Counted from the first letter of the stretch, positions 30,574 to 41,203 are shown. The stretch is DNA of 64,000 nucleotides from Symsagittifera roscoffensis (GCF_963678635.1 NC_087063.1:11130386-11194385), one strand, 5' to 3'. Numbers and translations: made by a program. The notes: generated by a model from the sequence alone, not told the origin.

Positions 30574-31165
30574 ATGAACTTTTCAAAACAATGTTATAAG
30601 TGCGAAAACCAATATAATCAAAATCATCTTCAATCTTGCTCGGCTAAAGACAAGATTTGTTCAAAATGTGCCAAACGCGGCCATTTTGCAAAAGTTTGCA
30701 GGTCCACAAACGTTAACTACTTAGGAAATCGACAGGATGAACAACAGGAAGAAATAGAAACAGAGAGTCTGGAAACCGAAAACGACCCTGTGGCATTTGC
30801 TGAGTTCACGTCAAATATTGGATGGGATGAATACCAGATAGACAAATTCTCGGTTATGGCAATCGCTGAACCCTTCGAGATTAAAAATACAAATATCCTA
30901 TCGGAAGATGATCTAAACGGTCATATTGTCAAACTAAAAACAAATTCAGAAGAATTATTTGCTATTGCCGACACGGGCAGCCCAATTTCTTTTCTCAATT
31001 AAAAAAACGCACGTCGTATACAACAAAACGATTAATCAGCATTATTCAAATGCATCCCACCGGACGACACTGCCAGAAATCTGGCATGCTACAATGGTGA
31101 AACAATAAACCCGAAAGGAAGATTGATAATAACCATTGAATCAGGAGGCTGGAGAATTCAATCAG
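30574..31165 (+). pseudogene. gypsy-like zinc knuckle and protease (broken)
   Basis: Starts with Cys-rich sequence and a knuckle CSKCAKRGHFAKVC, then a protease with IADTGSPISFLN (active-site DTG kept). It stops at about 31000, and the remainder (DDQKANIIGRNILPQIGVEL) continues out of frame. The right copy has DPG at the active site. Confidence 0.75.
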
Positions 31166-31369
31166 CTTATCATTTTGGATGACCAGAAAGCCAACATAAT
31201 AGGACGCAACATACTACCACAAATAGGTGTCGAATTGACCCAAGAAAAACAAAAACAAAACGTGTTAAGCGTACACGAACAGGAAGAATCAGATTCAGAA
31301 ATTAAACAATGGGTCAAAGATAATTTTCGACAACTGTGCATACGTATAAGAAATCGAAAAGTCAAATGA

Positions 31370-32085
31370 TGAGAACTCAATTCAATCGCAATTTCATTCC
31401 AATACAACAAAAAGGTCGACGTATCCCTGTGCACCTACAGGAACGAGTTGAAGTAGAAGTAAACAAACTGATGGATCAAAATCTTATTATCAAGTTAGAT
31501 AAATGTTAGGATCGACAATTTATTAGCTCAATTGTCATAACAGTAAAAAAAGATCAAACAGTTAAACTCGCGTTAGACTCTAAGAAAATCAACAAATTCA
31601 TTCACAAAAACAAACATCGAATGCCCAACATCGACTATCTTTTGGATAATTTTGCCCAGGTGGTCAAATTTGCTAAATCCAAACAAACACCATTCTCGAC
31701 ACGCGACCTTCGCATGGCATATTCACAATTCCCTCTGGATAAAACGACCGGAGAACAATGCAACTTTAGTCTTATTGGTGGTAACGCCACTGGTACCTAT
31801 CAGTTTCTAACAGGATTTATGGCCTCAAGGATATGCCAGCCGAATTCCGATAAGCGATCGATCTAACCCTTACGAATTGTACGAACACCTCTGCATACTT
31901 GGACGATATATCAATCGTAACAAAAGGATCGTTGGAACTACACAAACAAAAGTTACAATCAGATCTGAAAAAACTAGACGACAAAAATCTTGCGATATGT
32001 TTGAATAAATGTAAGTTCGCATGCAAACAAGTTGAGTGGTTAGGATTCAACATTAATAGCGAGGGAACAAAACCTTTATAAGCAA
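31370..32085 (+). pseudogene. gypsy-like reverse transcriptase (broken)
   Basis: RT fingers and palm are recognisable: ALDSKKINKFI, a degenerate LDLR-type motif (RDLRMAYSQFPLDK), then after a frameshift YLDDI (the catalytic YXDD box) and CKFACKQVEWLGFNINSEG. Several stops and frame changes (TAG at about 31507; frameshift near 31820) prevent expression. Confidence 0.8.
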
Positions 32086-32284
32086 GACTGAGGCTTTGGA
32101 AAAACTATCACTACCAAAAACTTTAAAACAACTAAAAAGTTTTATGGGCTCCATACACCATCTCACATGATATATACAAAAGTTAGCACAAACCGCTGCC
32201 GCCCTACGCCCACTGTTAAAAAACATAGAAAAAAAATAAAGCACTTGATAGGTCACGAGAACATAACACAACTTTCAAAAACAT

Positions 32285-32761
32285 ATTAAAGTTGGCAGCT
32301 GAAATAAAACAAAACAAACATTTTGACCAACATCTTGACACTCGCATCGTATGCGATACATCTACTACGGGATTAGGGGCTGCACTGGAACAACATTCAC
32401 CAGAAGGTTTTGTCGCCGTAGCTTATGCGTCACGTTTTTTAAACTTATTGAAGGAAAATATTCTGTAAACGAACTAGAATTATTAAGGGTCGTGTGGGCA
32501 ATCGAACATTTTAAATACTATCTTTATGGAAAGCATTTTACAGTCATCACAGATCACCAAGCTTTAATCAGTGCTTTAAACGCAAGCGAACGATCAAAAA
32601 CAAGTCAAAGCCGGCTCACGCGTTGGATCGACCGATTGATACCCTTTCATTTCGACATCAAACATCTCGCAGGGAATAAAATGGGATTAATAGACTATAT
32701 GTCCCGAAATCCAGTTGGATTGGCAATACCCCTAGTCAGTACGGTTAGGAATTTGTTGTAG
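32285..32761 (+). pseudogene. gypsy-like RNase H (broken)
   Basis: Recognisable RNase H: VCDTSTTGLGAALEQ, VAYASRF after a frameshift, then YSVNELELLRVVWAIEHFKY and FTVITDHQALISAL, ending with LIDYMSRNP. Acidic catalytic positions look kept, but the frame is split near 32390 and 32440. Confidence 0.75.
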
Positions 32762-33011
32762 CATCAGTTAGATTATTCATTAATAACCTCGAGATGATTG
32801 ACAACGTCATTCTAAATAATCTAGCCAATCAACAAAAAGCACCGTATGAGCTGATCAAAAAGCGCGCGGAAAATAAAGGGTTTTTGAATGCTGCTTCAAA
32901 CATTCAATCAACAACGAAACATTCCAAACATTCCGCAATTGGTCATTTTCAAACTAACAACAGAAATCAGTTTCACTCAAAAATTGCTAAAAACAGTCAA
33001 CTCTCTCTCAA

Positions 33012-33930
33012 TTGAAAATTCAACAATACCAGACGGACTCATACCAGACAAGCTGCAAAAATTCCGTCCACATAGTTTCAATAAATCAAATTCAAAAATC
33101 GAAAATGAGCCGCAAAACAGAAACGAAAATATTTAAAGGAGGATTTATCCCGCCGGAACTCAAAACAAACGAATCGCAGGGCCGAAAAGAATCAACACAG
33201 AATTGGCAGGGTTCATCCGACCGCGAAGAGAGCCTTTCGGACCCAAGATGGCATAAGCGACCCCCCACGAACGGAAAGAAGGGAAATGCCGATCTAACAA
33301 AATCACCACAACAAAGGGTTCATATCACATCAACAACAACACCCGTACGGGATGCCAGAGAAGTACTGTCGGCTAAGAAGAAAACAGAGACAACTACGAA
33401 ATCGACTTTTCCGAAAATCATCTTCACGGACACTATTTCATCTGGAAAAACAACTGCCAAACCCACACAAAATGAAATCACAAAGACGACACAAACCGCA
33501 CAAACTGAACCACAAAGTACAACAACAGCTATAAAAACCACGTCAGATAGAAGCGAGGACACCGCAGAAATCTGTGTTAGCCGCGTGGACCCAAAAATCT
33601 GCATACAAGAAGAACAGACACACAATGTAGAACCACCAACAATGGGAACATCTACACAGTTAGAAGCCAGCCATGAGATGATAACAGAAGGACTGGTCGC
33701 GACGTTGGAGAAAGCCAAAAACACAGTGGAATCGGAGGAAGACACACCATTGTTCAGACAAAGGTTACAGCGGGTTCTGGGCGTACGATATATCGCCGCA
33801 GCCACCAAGAAGGAACGAAATCTGTGTCCACTGATCAAATTTGTCAAGAAGAGGGATTGGGAAGCCATCAAAGCTTCCTACGGACAATACTGGCACAACA
33901 TACGAAACAGGCTACATGTCCGAGAGGATT
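33012..33930 (+). pseudogene. Long low-complexity linker between RNase H and integrase
   Basis: About 300 codons of Thr/Lys/Gln-rich sequence (KTTQTAQTEPQSTTTAI and similar), open over most of its length and matched in the right copy at about 44790-45640. Ordinary gypsy elements have a much shorter connection here. Function unknown. Confidence 0.55.
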
Positions 33931-34790
33931 GTCTACTCATAGACGAAAGAATCGTCATACCTATACAACTCAGACAGACAGTGCTAGACAGCCTCCATTT
34001 GACACATCCGGGATCGGCAGCCATGTTGGATTTGTGTCAACATGTCTGATTTCCACATATTCATCGGTCAATTGTGCAAATGGAACAAAATTGTAAACAC
34101 TGCACAGAGCAAGGTAAAAATTTAAAACGCATCATAGGAAAGAAACATTCATTCCAAATGGAACCAGTGGTTGAACCTAACGAGGAAGTCTAATTAGATT
34201 TCAAAGTGCCCCTCCCGGATGAATTAAATCAAGACGCGTACATTTTAGTTGCAATAGATAAATGGTCAAAATTTCCCACTGCAAAAGTTGTTACCAATAC
34301 AACAGCGGACATTGCTAATAAAATGTATGCAACTTTACATTTCATATAACGGGGTACCCCTAAGATTAAGATGTGACCAAGCACAAACATTTAGAGCTAA
34401 AACATTTCAACTGTTATGCAGTACCAACAATATAAAACTATTGTTTGCCCCGGTAGATGATCGTAGAGCCATAGGGGTAGTAGAGAGAATTATACAAACT
34501 TTGAAACGTAGGTTAGCGGTAATGAAAATGGATCAAACAAACACACCGTACAAGCTCGCGTCAGATGAAGCTGAAATTATTAAAACATTGAGAATCACAC
34601 CACATAGCGTAAAAAAAATTTCACGATTCGAGGCCCACATGGGCCGTAAACCAAACACACCCTTGTCAAACGTAGCAACTAGTAAATCACTTAACAACCT
34701 GAACTGGGTAAGCGCAAAACATGCATGTTTAGACCGAAAGAACCTTACAAAGCCGACTACAACGGAGTAATGCACGACTTACAACGGTGG
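33930..34790 (+). pseudogene. gypsy-like integrase (broken)
   Basis: The HHCC zinc finger is split by a frameshift (SLHLTHPGSAAMLDLC, then CKHC). The catalytic core includes LDFK, LRCDQAQTF and GVVERIIQTL. The second Asp and the Glu are separated by 35 residues, as in D,D-35-E integrases. Stops at about 34192 and 34349 break the frame. Confidence 0.8.
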
Positions 34791-35556
34791 TCAGAAGATG
34801 AAGTATCTATCAAGAAGAAAGAACCGAAACCACAAATGCCAAGCAATCTCACAAACACCCCGACACAACAAAACACAGGTGCAAAATCAAAAGTTATAGA
34901 AAAAATCAAAGATAAGTTAAACATAAGATATAAGAGGGTACAAACAACAACAGACAAAAACACGAAAAAAACGGGTAGATCAGGTAGCACGGACAACGAT
35001 TAGAATAGCAACGAAGGTTAAGGATCCGAAAACATTCGAACAAAAACACAAAAACTTAGACGGGAAAATTCTTACATATACTCCATACACCGCATGGGTG
35101 CAAACGTTCGGAAAGCAACCGAGACTATTAAGAAATAGCGGTGGCGCATTTGTCCCAAACCCTTTAATATACGGACCATGCAGACCGTCTCGGCTCAGTG
35201 ATTACGTTGCTTATAAATCCGCACGGAGATCAGGACCTTACCTACGTTTTTTAGGCATAGAGAGCCCTACTCTTCCCCAGCACCCAATGTTCAAACAGGA
35301 TGAAACAACGGGCCTACCAAGGAAGCTGACTCAAAAAAAGAAGGTGACAGGACAAGCAAACCAAAATAGCCCAACGAAACGGAAAGCCAAAGCAACGGGC
35401 AAACGAACCGGCGGGCGCCCGACACACAAGCTACAAACAAGCGAAATGAAGCTGCAAACTGATATCCCCGCCGGAACCTCGGAAGCGGACCCCAACTTTC
35501 AACAGAAACCAGCATCCAGCAACTCAGACATTGACGACCAATCATCAATCTCCTCA
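34750..35556 (+). pseudogene. C-terminal basic tail of integrase or additional ORF, ends in gap
   Basis: Lys/Pro/Thr-rich sequence after the integrase core, including YVAYKSARRSGPYLRFLG and a run of basic residues. It is open for about 150 codons up to the N gap. The right copy continues about 310 bases further (42791-43103). No env-like signal peptide or membrane segment is seen. Confidence 0.55.
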
Positions 35557-35756
35557 NNNNNNNNNNNNNNNNNNNNNNNNNNNNNNNNNNNNNNNNNNNN
35601 NNNNNNNNNNNNNNNNNNNNNNNNNNNNNNNNNNNNNNNNNNNNNNNNNNNNNNNNNNNNNNNNNNNNNNNNNNNNNNNNNNNNNNNNNNNNNNNNNNNN
35701 NNNNNNNNNNNNNNNNNNNNNNNNNNNNNNNNNNNNNNNNNNNNNNNNNNNNNNNN
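35557..35756. other. Assembly gap, exactly 200 N
   Basis: Round-number gap of unknown true length inside the retroelement. The left arm of the inverted duplication ends here and sequence after it does not continue the element, so this is a scaffold join. Confidence 0.95.
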
Positions 35757-36179
35757 ACAAAAACGTAAATGTATCGGTAAATTACTTTTGCCGCGCATTC
35801 CACAAGGAGCGGAAAAAATTAGTTTTTCCGGGTTTCACAAACTCAAGCGGATTCCGCAAAACGAAAGCGGAGCTCGCAAAAGTTTTTGGTTTTCGTAAAA
35901 TTTTTAACGGATTCCGCAAAAAAAAACTGATTCCGCTTATACAAGCGGATTCGGCAATTTTGTGTATCACCCTGAACCAGATCTCGCGTGAACAATTCAG
36001 AACTTTAGCAAGAATTATTATCTAGCAAATGCAAAATTTAAAAGCAAGGAATCAGTCGTCAGTGAAATCCAATAACAAATCTTAAATCACTGACTAACTT
36101 GAATTGCGAATGTTCTCATTTAGTATTTTGAATAAATTTCCCAGCAAGCAGTTTTTTGGATCATACTTTGGGAAAATAT
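35757..36179. other. Right contig edge, short GGATTCCGC repeats
   Basis: Contains degenerate repeats of GCGGATTCCGCAAAA-like sequence at about 35840-35955. No gene is supported; apparent ORFs run through the Ns. Confidence 0.4.
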
Positions 36180-36450
36180 CATTTTACGCGGAGGCGAAGC
36201 TACGCTTCACGGACACTTGCGAAAACACGAACAAAAATCAGCTCTATCAAGTGAAGTAAGAAAAATTAGAAATGAGCCTCGAATTAGAAAAAACTGACGG
36301 ATTCGAATCTGCGATCTAGCAAATATGGAATCGAATGTAGGATTCGAACCTGTGATCTAATAAATTTTAGTTTCACGCACTAACTACTCAGCCATGGGTG
36401 CTTAAACTCCCCAAAAACTAGCCGCAAATAAAGCAACTACGTGTGTCAAT
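36180..36450 (-). repeat. tRNA-derived SINE-like copy
   Basis: On the minus strand a tRNA-like head (TGGCTGAGTAGTTAGTG, then GGTTCGAATCC; about 36400-36340) leads to the tail GTGAAGCGTAGCTTCGCC (about 36187-36210). It is the same family as 25160-25425. There is no pairing acceptor stem, so it is not a functional tRNA. Confidence 0.55.
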
Positions 36451-37430
36451 AACTTGCCAATTCGATTTATCAAAAGCAGCACCAAATACGAAACAGCACA
36501 ATTTTGCATGTAATAAATTTGAAATCATAAAGCCAAATTATGTAATAATTATGCATTTCAAAAAATTGCGAGATACATTGATTTGAAAAATTTCTGAAAA
36601 GGAGCTTTTTATCAATGTAGTACTGTTTGAAACAAATAAATTTTTTTGGTTAATTTGATGAATTAAAAATTCATCAGCTGTGAAAATGTTTGCTAATCAA
36701 ATGTCAAAGCACGTATGACATTATACTGCTGCCACAGCCTACCGATTTAAAAGTGCCATCAAAAGTAGCACTTTTGTTTGCGACTTAGGTTGTAAAAAAA
36801 GAAAGTTCGTATTGATACATTTTTTTTCGCAAGTGTAAAGACCGATCAAGCAAAATCATTATTTGGGATAAGCGGGTTTTGTTATTAGGTATGTAACTTG
36901 GTATTATACATGTGATTGTAAATGTGACTATAACCGCTGGCGGTATTTGGGCTAAGGACTAGTATTATATATAAGACTATAAGGTAATATAGATTGGTGG
37001 TAATCAGCTTGATTCAACCAGAGGCGGCCGCCCCCTTCAGGGATTCAACCCCCTCATCAACTTTTATTAAAACTTCACTATATCCAACAGTATCCAATTG
37101 ACACTAAACTTTTTGTTTGTGCGCCTTTGCGCCAATATATGCTTACTTTCTGCTGTTAGTGCTGGCCGAAAAACCGATATTTTTAGGACAAAATTTTTCA
37201 AAAAGAATTCAAAAACGTTTTTTTGACCGATTTTTCAAAAAATGGCCTGCTCCACAGAAAATGTTGACTAAACAAGGTCTTCATAGCGTTTTAGGAAATT
37301 CAGTTTGGTCAATCTAAGTATGAAAAAAATGTTCAAATTTTGGCCCTTCCCCCTTAAAAAATCTTGGATCCACTCCTTGCACTTAACTTTCCAAAAACAA
37401 AAGAAAACTAACTAACTGTAACTTGAATGA
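36451..37430. other. Intergenic, no gene seen
   Basis: AT-rich. 3' exons of the ANKRD13-type gene could lie here but I could not recognise any. Confidence 0.3.
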
Positions 37431-37435
37431 GAATG

Positions 37436-37722
37436 TCCCACGTTTCGCCCCATACACATTTCGCCCCCTCTTAAATCTAGTAGAAAATTTCGCCCCTCAC
37501 ACATTTCGCCCCTAGTAATTTCACACATTTTGTCCTCGAGTGTTTCGCCCCTAACTTTTTACACAGAAAATTAACGCCACTTTCTTAATGTACATTTTAG
37601 GGGCGAAATATGTCAGTAATTTATGAGGGGCGAAATGTGTGAGGGGCGAAAAGTGCAACTATATTTAAGAGGGGCGAAACGTGTGAGGGGCGAAATGTGT
37701 GAATACCTTTGAATGAATATAA
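37436..37722. repeat. Hairpin-forming repeat built of ACACATTTCGCCCC motifs
   Basis: The left half has five TTTCGCCCC motifs (37443-37556), several followed by TCACACATTTCGCCCC. The right half (37600-37722) has the reverse complements GGGGCGAAATGTGTGAGGGG and relatives. The centre is TTAACGCCACTTTCTTAATG. It would fold into a long imperfect hairpin inside the transcribed region of the ANKRD13-type gene. No ORF. Confidence 0.75.
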
Positions 37723-37770
37723 AAGGTATTCACACATTCCAATATAAACATTGGTAGATTATGAACTAAC

Positions 37771-38041
37771 CTGCTGCATTTTGAAATTTCCTCGTTTAGT
37801 TTCGGCTGTGAACTGGATATTTTCCCACTCGATCTTCAAAGACAATTTATCATTCATCAGCCTGTCAATTTTCTGATTTAATCTATGCTCACATGGGCTT
37901 TTGTAATTGTAGAAAGTTGTTAAAACGAACACATTTCGGATCCGGTCGAGGACTATGACGTTGTCCTGGTATATTGCAGGATTGTATATTATAGACGTGA
38001 GGCCGTTACGCTTCGGAATCCTTTCGCCGATGATGGTGTAT
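37771..38041 (-). CDS. ANKRD13-type gene, most 3' exon recognised
   Basis: Open exon-like block translating to IPKRNGLTSIIYNPAIYQDN, then VIVLDRIRNVFVLTT, EHRLNQKIDRLMNDKLSLKI and AETKRGNFKMQQ, ending in a good donor CAG|GTTAGT at 37770. It fits the C-terminal GPCR-chaperone domain region of ANKRD13 proteins in position and character rather than by a strong motif. The acceptor (TTAAAG at 38042) is weak, without a polypyrimidine tract. Confidence 0.5.
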
Positions 38042-38394
38042 CTTTAATTGACGCTTCTAGTTTTCCACGCCGCAGTACTGCTTATAAATTCTCGTACAAA
38101 TATAATATCGACCAAAAATTTGATCCAAAATACTTACATATTATTTTTTTCGAGCTTTTCATTCTCAAAAAAATTCACCAACAATTTTAAGTAATATATT
38201 TTGATAATCTGCGAATCTCTAAAAGAATTACAGCTTTGATTGGAAAAAAAAACTTGTTCAGACAAACCACGCATAATTAAACGCATAAAAATGTGTAATT
38301 TTTTATTCGATTGAACTATTTTAGAGAAAAATTTTTGTTTACTTGTTGGTTCGATTGAGACAGAAATAAGTAATTGTTGATTCGATTTATCTTA

Positions 38395-38736
38395 TTTTCG
38401 GGGAATTTTTGAGAAAATCTTCCAATTTGCGGAAAATGAGAAGATTCCTTGTATCAATTCGGACACATGACTCCTTTTTGTAAATAGTGATGGTGTCTCG
38501 GGGGAGGTACTTGGACACCAGGGGTATCCACGTCTTCACATTCCACTTGTACTCGCAGAAGAAGTCATTGGACTGCTGGACCAGCTTCTCCAGAAGAGCG
38601 AACCCGATGTTGACCAGTTTGGACCCAAACTTCAACTGGTGGATTAGGACTTCTTTGATAAGATTCCTGAAACTGGAAACATTGACAGTTCGAGACGGAT
38701 TCAACATTAAAACTATGAGCTGCTGAACGATGGAAA
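38395..38736 (-). CDS. ANKRD13-type gene, GPCR-chaperone domain exon
   Basis: Begins after a strong acceptor (T-run then AG at 38737-38738). Translation includes VQQLIVLMLNPSR, KEVLIHQLKFGSKLV, SNDFFCEYKWNVKTWIPLVS, KYLPRDTITIYKKESC and VRIDTRNLL. These match the ANKRD13 pattern of an acidic DFY.E.KW stretch, then W.PLVS....D...I.K....RVDT. In the family this region binds membrane receptors (ANKRD13C is a GPCR chaperone in the ER; others bind ubiquitinated cargo). No GT donor is found before the in-frame stop at about 38387, so the 3' edge is uncertain. Confidence 0.7.
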
Positions 38737-39375
38737 CTAAAAAAAAATGAAAGATAAAAAAATAGTTTAAAAAACAAAATAACGAGAAATAACATTCAGG
38801 GTCGAATGTTTTCGTGGAAACAATTTTTCTCAAACTTTTCTCTTTAATTATTAGTGGATTTAGCGAAAAGGGGCCTTTCTTCAGCGGATCGACCCCCTCA
38901 CCATCCAAAAAGTCCCTCTTTTGGTACTACAGACTGTTTTGGCCGAATGACTCTAAATCCATTTAAAGGCGCCAGCCAATATATGGTAATTTTGAAGGGA
39001 AGCGCAAAACTTTAGCAGGAAAGAGTCTTTATAGTGTAATGAGGAACTCGGTTAATCAATTTGATCAAACCCAGGGATTTTTCCTCCCCGAAAAAAAAAT
39101 CCAGATCTCTTAACTATATCCCCCTCTGGTACCTAATAACGAATATCTCCCCTATAAAGACATAAATAAACGTTTACGCATATGAGAATTTTACACGTAC
39201 TAACGAATATCCCCCTACAAAGACATAAATAAACGTTTACGCATATGAGAATTTTACACTTAGTAACTTGTTTTAATTGATTCGGAATTATTTACAGATT
39301 GATTCAGCGTTTGCTTGGCTGAAACAATTCATAAAGAATAATGGTAATTTAGGTCATTTTCAGGACCACCCTGAC

Positions 39376-39549
39376 CTGTCTCCCATGTTGACAGCCTCGT
39401 CCAGAATGGTCTCGTTGCGCTGGAAGAAGTCTGGACTGGCAGAGTGGAGGAACATCTGCAGGTACTCCTCTCTATTCAGTCTGAAGGCCAAGTGCACAGG
39501 GGTGAGACCGTAGATGTCACGCATGCCCACGAACTTGTTCACACGCTCC
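39376..39549 (-). CDS. ANKRD13-type gene, ankyrin repeat exon
   Basis: 58-codon exon between an AG (39550-39551) and a donor GACAG|GTCAGG (39375). It encodes RERVNKFVGMRDIYGLTPVH, LAFRLNREEYLQMFL, SPDFFQRNETILDEAV, that is one ankyrin repeat with the GLTPVHLA helix start and the beginning of the next. It joins exon 1 in frame (codon split AG/G). The join to the following recognised exon is out of phase with all nearby GT donors. Confidence 0.75.
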
Positions 39550-39648
39550 CTCAAAAACAGTTCAAATCAGATTCAAGTCAAAATGCTTTTGCAAATTAAC
39601 ACTGTACGTATGTCTAAAAATTGTTCATTAAGAAGATTTCATGAACAG

Positions 39649-39651
<3 letters not shown>

Positions 39652-39702
<51 letters not shown>

Positions 39703-39720
39703 GTGAGTGTGTAGGGGGGG
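39652..39720. repeat. (GT)n microsatellite and G-run inside an ANKRD13 intron
   Basis: About 24 GT units with rare interruptions (39652-39710), followed by GGGGGGGAGGGGGG to 39727. It lies between two recognised exons. ORFs through it are repeat artefacts. Confidence 0.95.
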
Positions 39721-39795
39721 AGGGGGGTCAAGTCAGCAGAAATTGCAGAGCTACCGCATTGCAAGGTGGACATCCGGAACTTATAACAGACCAAC

Positions 39796-39983
39796 CTGTC
39801 TTCTTTCCACACATTTTCCAATCGGTCCAGGTTGTTTTCGAACACATCTCTGGTCAACTCGAAAGGGTCGAATCCATTGACTGCAGATATCACCTTCTCT
39901 ATTTTTCTCGGGGTTGTTCCAGCGAATTCACTCTCTGAAGACTTCTCGACAGGAGCTTCAATTGACAACCAAGGTCCATTCAT
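39796..39983 (-). CDS. ANKRD13-type gene, first coding exon
   Basis: Starts at ATG 39983 (MNGPWLSIEAPVEKSS...) and runs to the donor GACAG|GTTGGT at 39795. It is acidic, ending FENNLDRLENVWKEDR. It splices in frame to the ankyrin exon at 39549. The intron between them holds a CA/GT microsatellite. No family motif is expected in this part; its assignment rests on the in-frame splice. Confidence 0.6.
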
Positions 39984-40330
39984 AAATGCATCAAAACACT
40001 AATCCTCTTTAAGTTATTTAGTTTTTTTAAATTAAATTCAGTACTTAGCGCTCTAGGCGCGGATCATCATCACCGATGCCCCAATTACATAAGTTTTGTC
40101 GACTTTTGTAGAAAAATAACACATAATAAAGATACTTTGTTGTACGTTTTAAATTTTGTAAAAGGCAAAGCATATTTTTTCCAAATTTTTCAAAGCTGGC
40201 TGAGCAAATGCGCCAACCTCAGTTGAGTCATATTACCTTATGGCGAATCTATGGTCCTAAAAAAACTTGAAACTCAGACAGAAGAATTTAGGCTTCCTAT
40301 TTTTTTTTTTTCAATTTTTCAATTAGTGTA
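39984..40330. other. Spacer between the small ORF and the ANKRD13-type gene
   Basis: AT-rich, no feature seen except an AG about 15 bases before the ANKRD13 ATG (AGAGGATTAG). Confidence 0.4.
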
Positions 40331-40540
40331 TCATTTATACGACTGTTTAAATTGCTTCGTCCCATTTGCATTCTGTTCACTTCGCCTATGCTGACTGTGT
40401 TGTCTCTTTTTGGTTTCATCTTTCGGTTGCCATTCTTCATCTTCATCCTTCTTCGACTGTTGTTTGGTTAGTGGTCTAACTTCTTGAGCTGCCTCTAGCA
40501 GACTGGATGCCAATGCATCCCTTGTCTGATTTTGACCCAT
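40331..40540 (-). CDS. Small charged protein, 69 aa, unrecognised
   Basis: ATG 40540 to a stop at 40331. It starts MGQNQTRDALASSLLEAAQE and continues Lys/Glu/Gln/Arg-rich and hydrophilic. A good acceptor-like ATTGTCAG lies about 15 bases upstream, the same arrangement as at the other host genes. It is on the same strand as the ANKRD13-type gene, whose start is about 350 bases downstream, so it could be an upstream gene of one unit or an exon. No family recognised. Confidence 0.35.
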   Translation of the reverse strand: MGQNQTRDALASSLLEAAQEVRPLTKQQSKKDEDEEWQPKDETKKRQHSQHRRSEQNANGTKQFKQSYK

Positions 40541-40798
40541 AATGGTTTTCAATTAACTGACAATAAAAACGTATCGTTTGTTGAGATGAAACTAATTGTT
40601 TCTTATTGTTGAGATGATCGAATCATGGATCGCCCGCATGGGTCAACTGTTGTCCATACTCGACTTTGTGGGTCGAAAAATGTCGACTGTCGATTTTACG
40701 AGTCAAATATTGTCTGTTGTCTGGTCGACCCTTCGTTGAGTTTGGTGAGCCTTGTTTGACTTTGATCGACCCACGTCAGACTTTGACTTTGACTCTGG

Positions 40799-41203
40799 TT
40801 AATTTGGTAGATGTTCCTGAATCCAGTAAACCTTTCTTCTAAGTTGATTATATTTATAAACTTCATAGCCAATGACTTCTATGGTATTTTTCAAAAATAT
40901 ACATATTTTTACAATCAAATTAGCTAGAAAAATATTTCTTAAAACAAAATACCAAGAAGATTTTTCATTTACTTTTGAAAGGCGGTCTTTGAAAAAAAAT
41001 TTGTTCAGCATCTCAAATTTTGTGATTTTCATTGGCTGCCATTTTGTGTGGGAAAAGAACTTTTTGGAAAATATCGAACTTGTTTTTAGCTGGTCGACTA
41101 GCTCATGTATCGTGATTGACCCTGGTCGAGCCGGGTATGTACCGTTCTTGACTTTTTCATCGATTTTGGTTGGCTTACAAAAACTTTCCTCCACCTCAAC
41201 CTA
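40799..41203 (-). CDS. Possible exon or decayed ORF, unrecognised
   Basis: Open for about 130 codons after an acceptor-like TTCTTTTGGTAG (about 41204), with no ATG at the start. It begins EESFCKPTKIDEKVKNGTYP and ends KVYWIQEHLPN. The composition (Lys/Ile/Phe-rich) is consistent with either a real terminal exon or chance in AT-rich DNA. I do not recognise a family. Confidence 0.2.

Larger units (their letters stand above)
17925..35556 (+). repeat. Left arm of an approximately 18-kb inverted duplication
   Basis: The segment recurs as reverse complement at about 43104-61115. Paired coordinates have a near-constant sum: 79115 at FYV7/CCDC59, exactly 78723 through CSTF3 and mL50, about 78637 at the gypsy 5' end and about 78660 at the gap. 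There is therefore no net indel across 21572-24637, and small indels elsewhere. CSTF3 copies differ at four residues and the mL50 proteins are identical. The arm ends at the N gap. Confidence 0.9.
29461..35556 (+). mobile_element. Degenerate Ty3/gypsy-like LTR element, cut by the N gap
   Basis: Order of parts: LTR-like repeat (29461-29891), gag, zinc knuckle, protease, RT, RNase H, long linker, integrase, basic tail, then N gap. All ORFs are broken by stops and frameshifts, for example TGA in gag near 29958 where the other copy has TGC. The same element occupies the same place in the right arm (41827-49178), so it inserted before the two copies separated. Confidence 0.85.

Noticed and set aside
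33320-33871. 183-codon ORF opposite the linker (and 44787-45332)
   Set aside because: Antisense shadow of the Thr/Lys-rich linker of the gypsy-like element; hydrophobic Val/Ser-rich composition follows from the complement.
35291-36025. ORFs across 35557-35756
   Set aside because: They run through unknown bases and join unrelated sequence on the two sides of the gap.
36340-36410. tRNA gene on the minus strand
   Set aside because: Good A and B boxes, but ends do not pair and the anticodon arm is irregular; it belongs to the same SINE family as 25.2 kb.
39639-39938. CVCVCV and HTHTHT peptides
   Set aside because: Translation of a GT/CA microsatellite in an intron.
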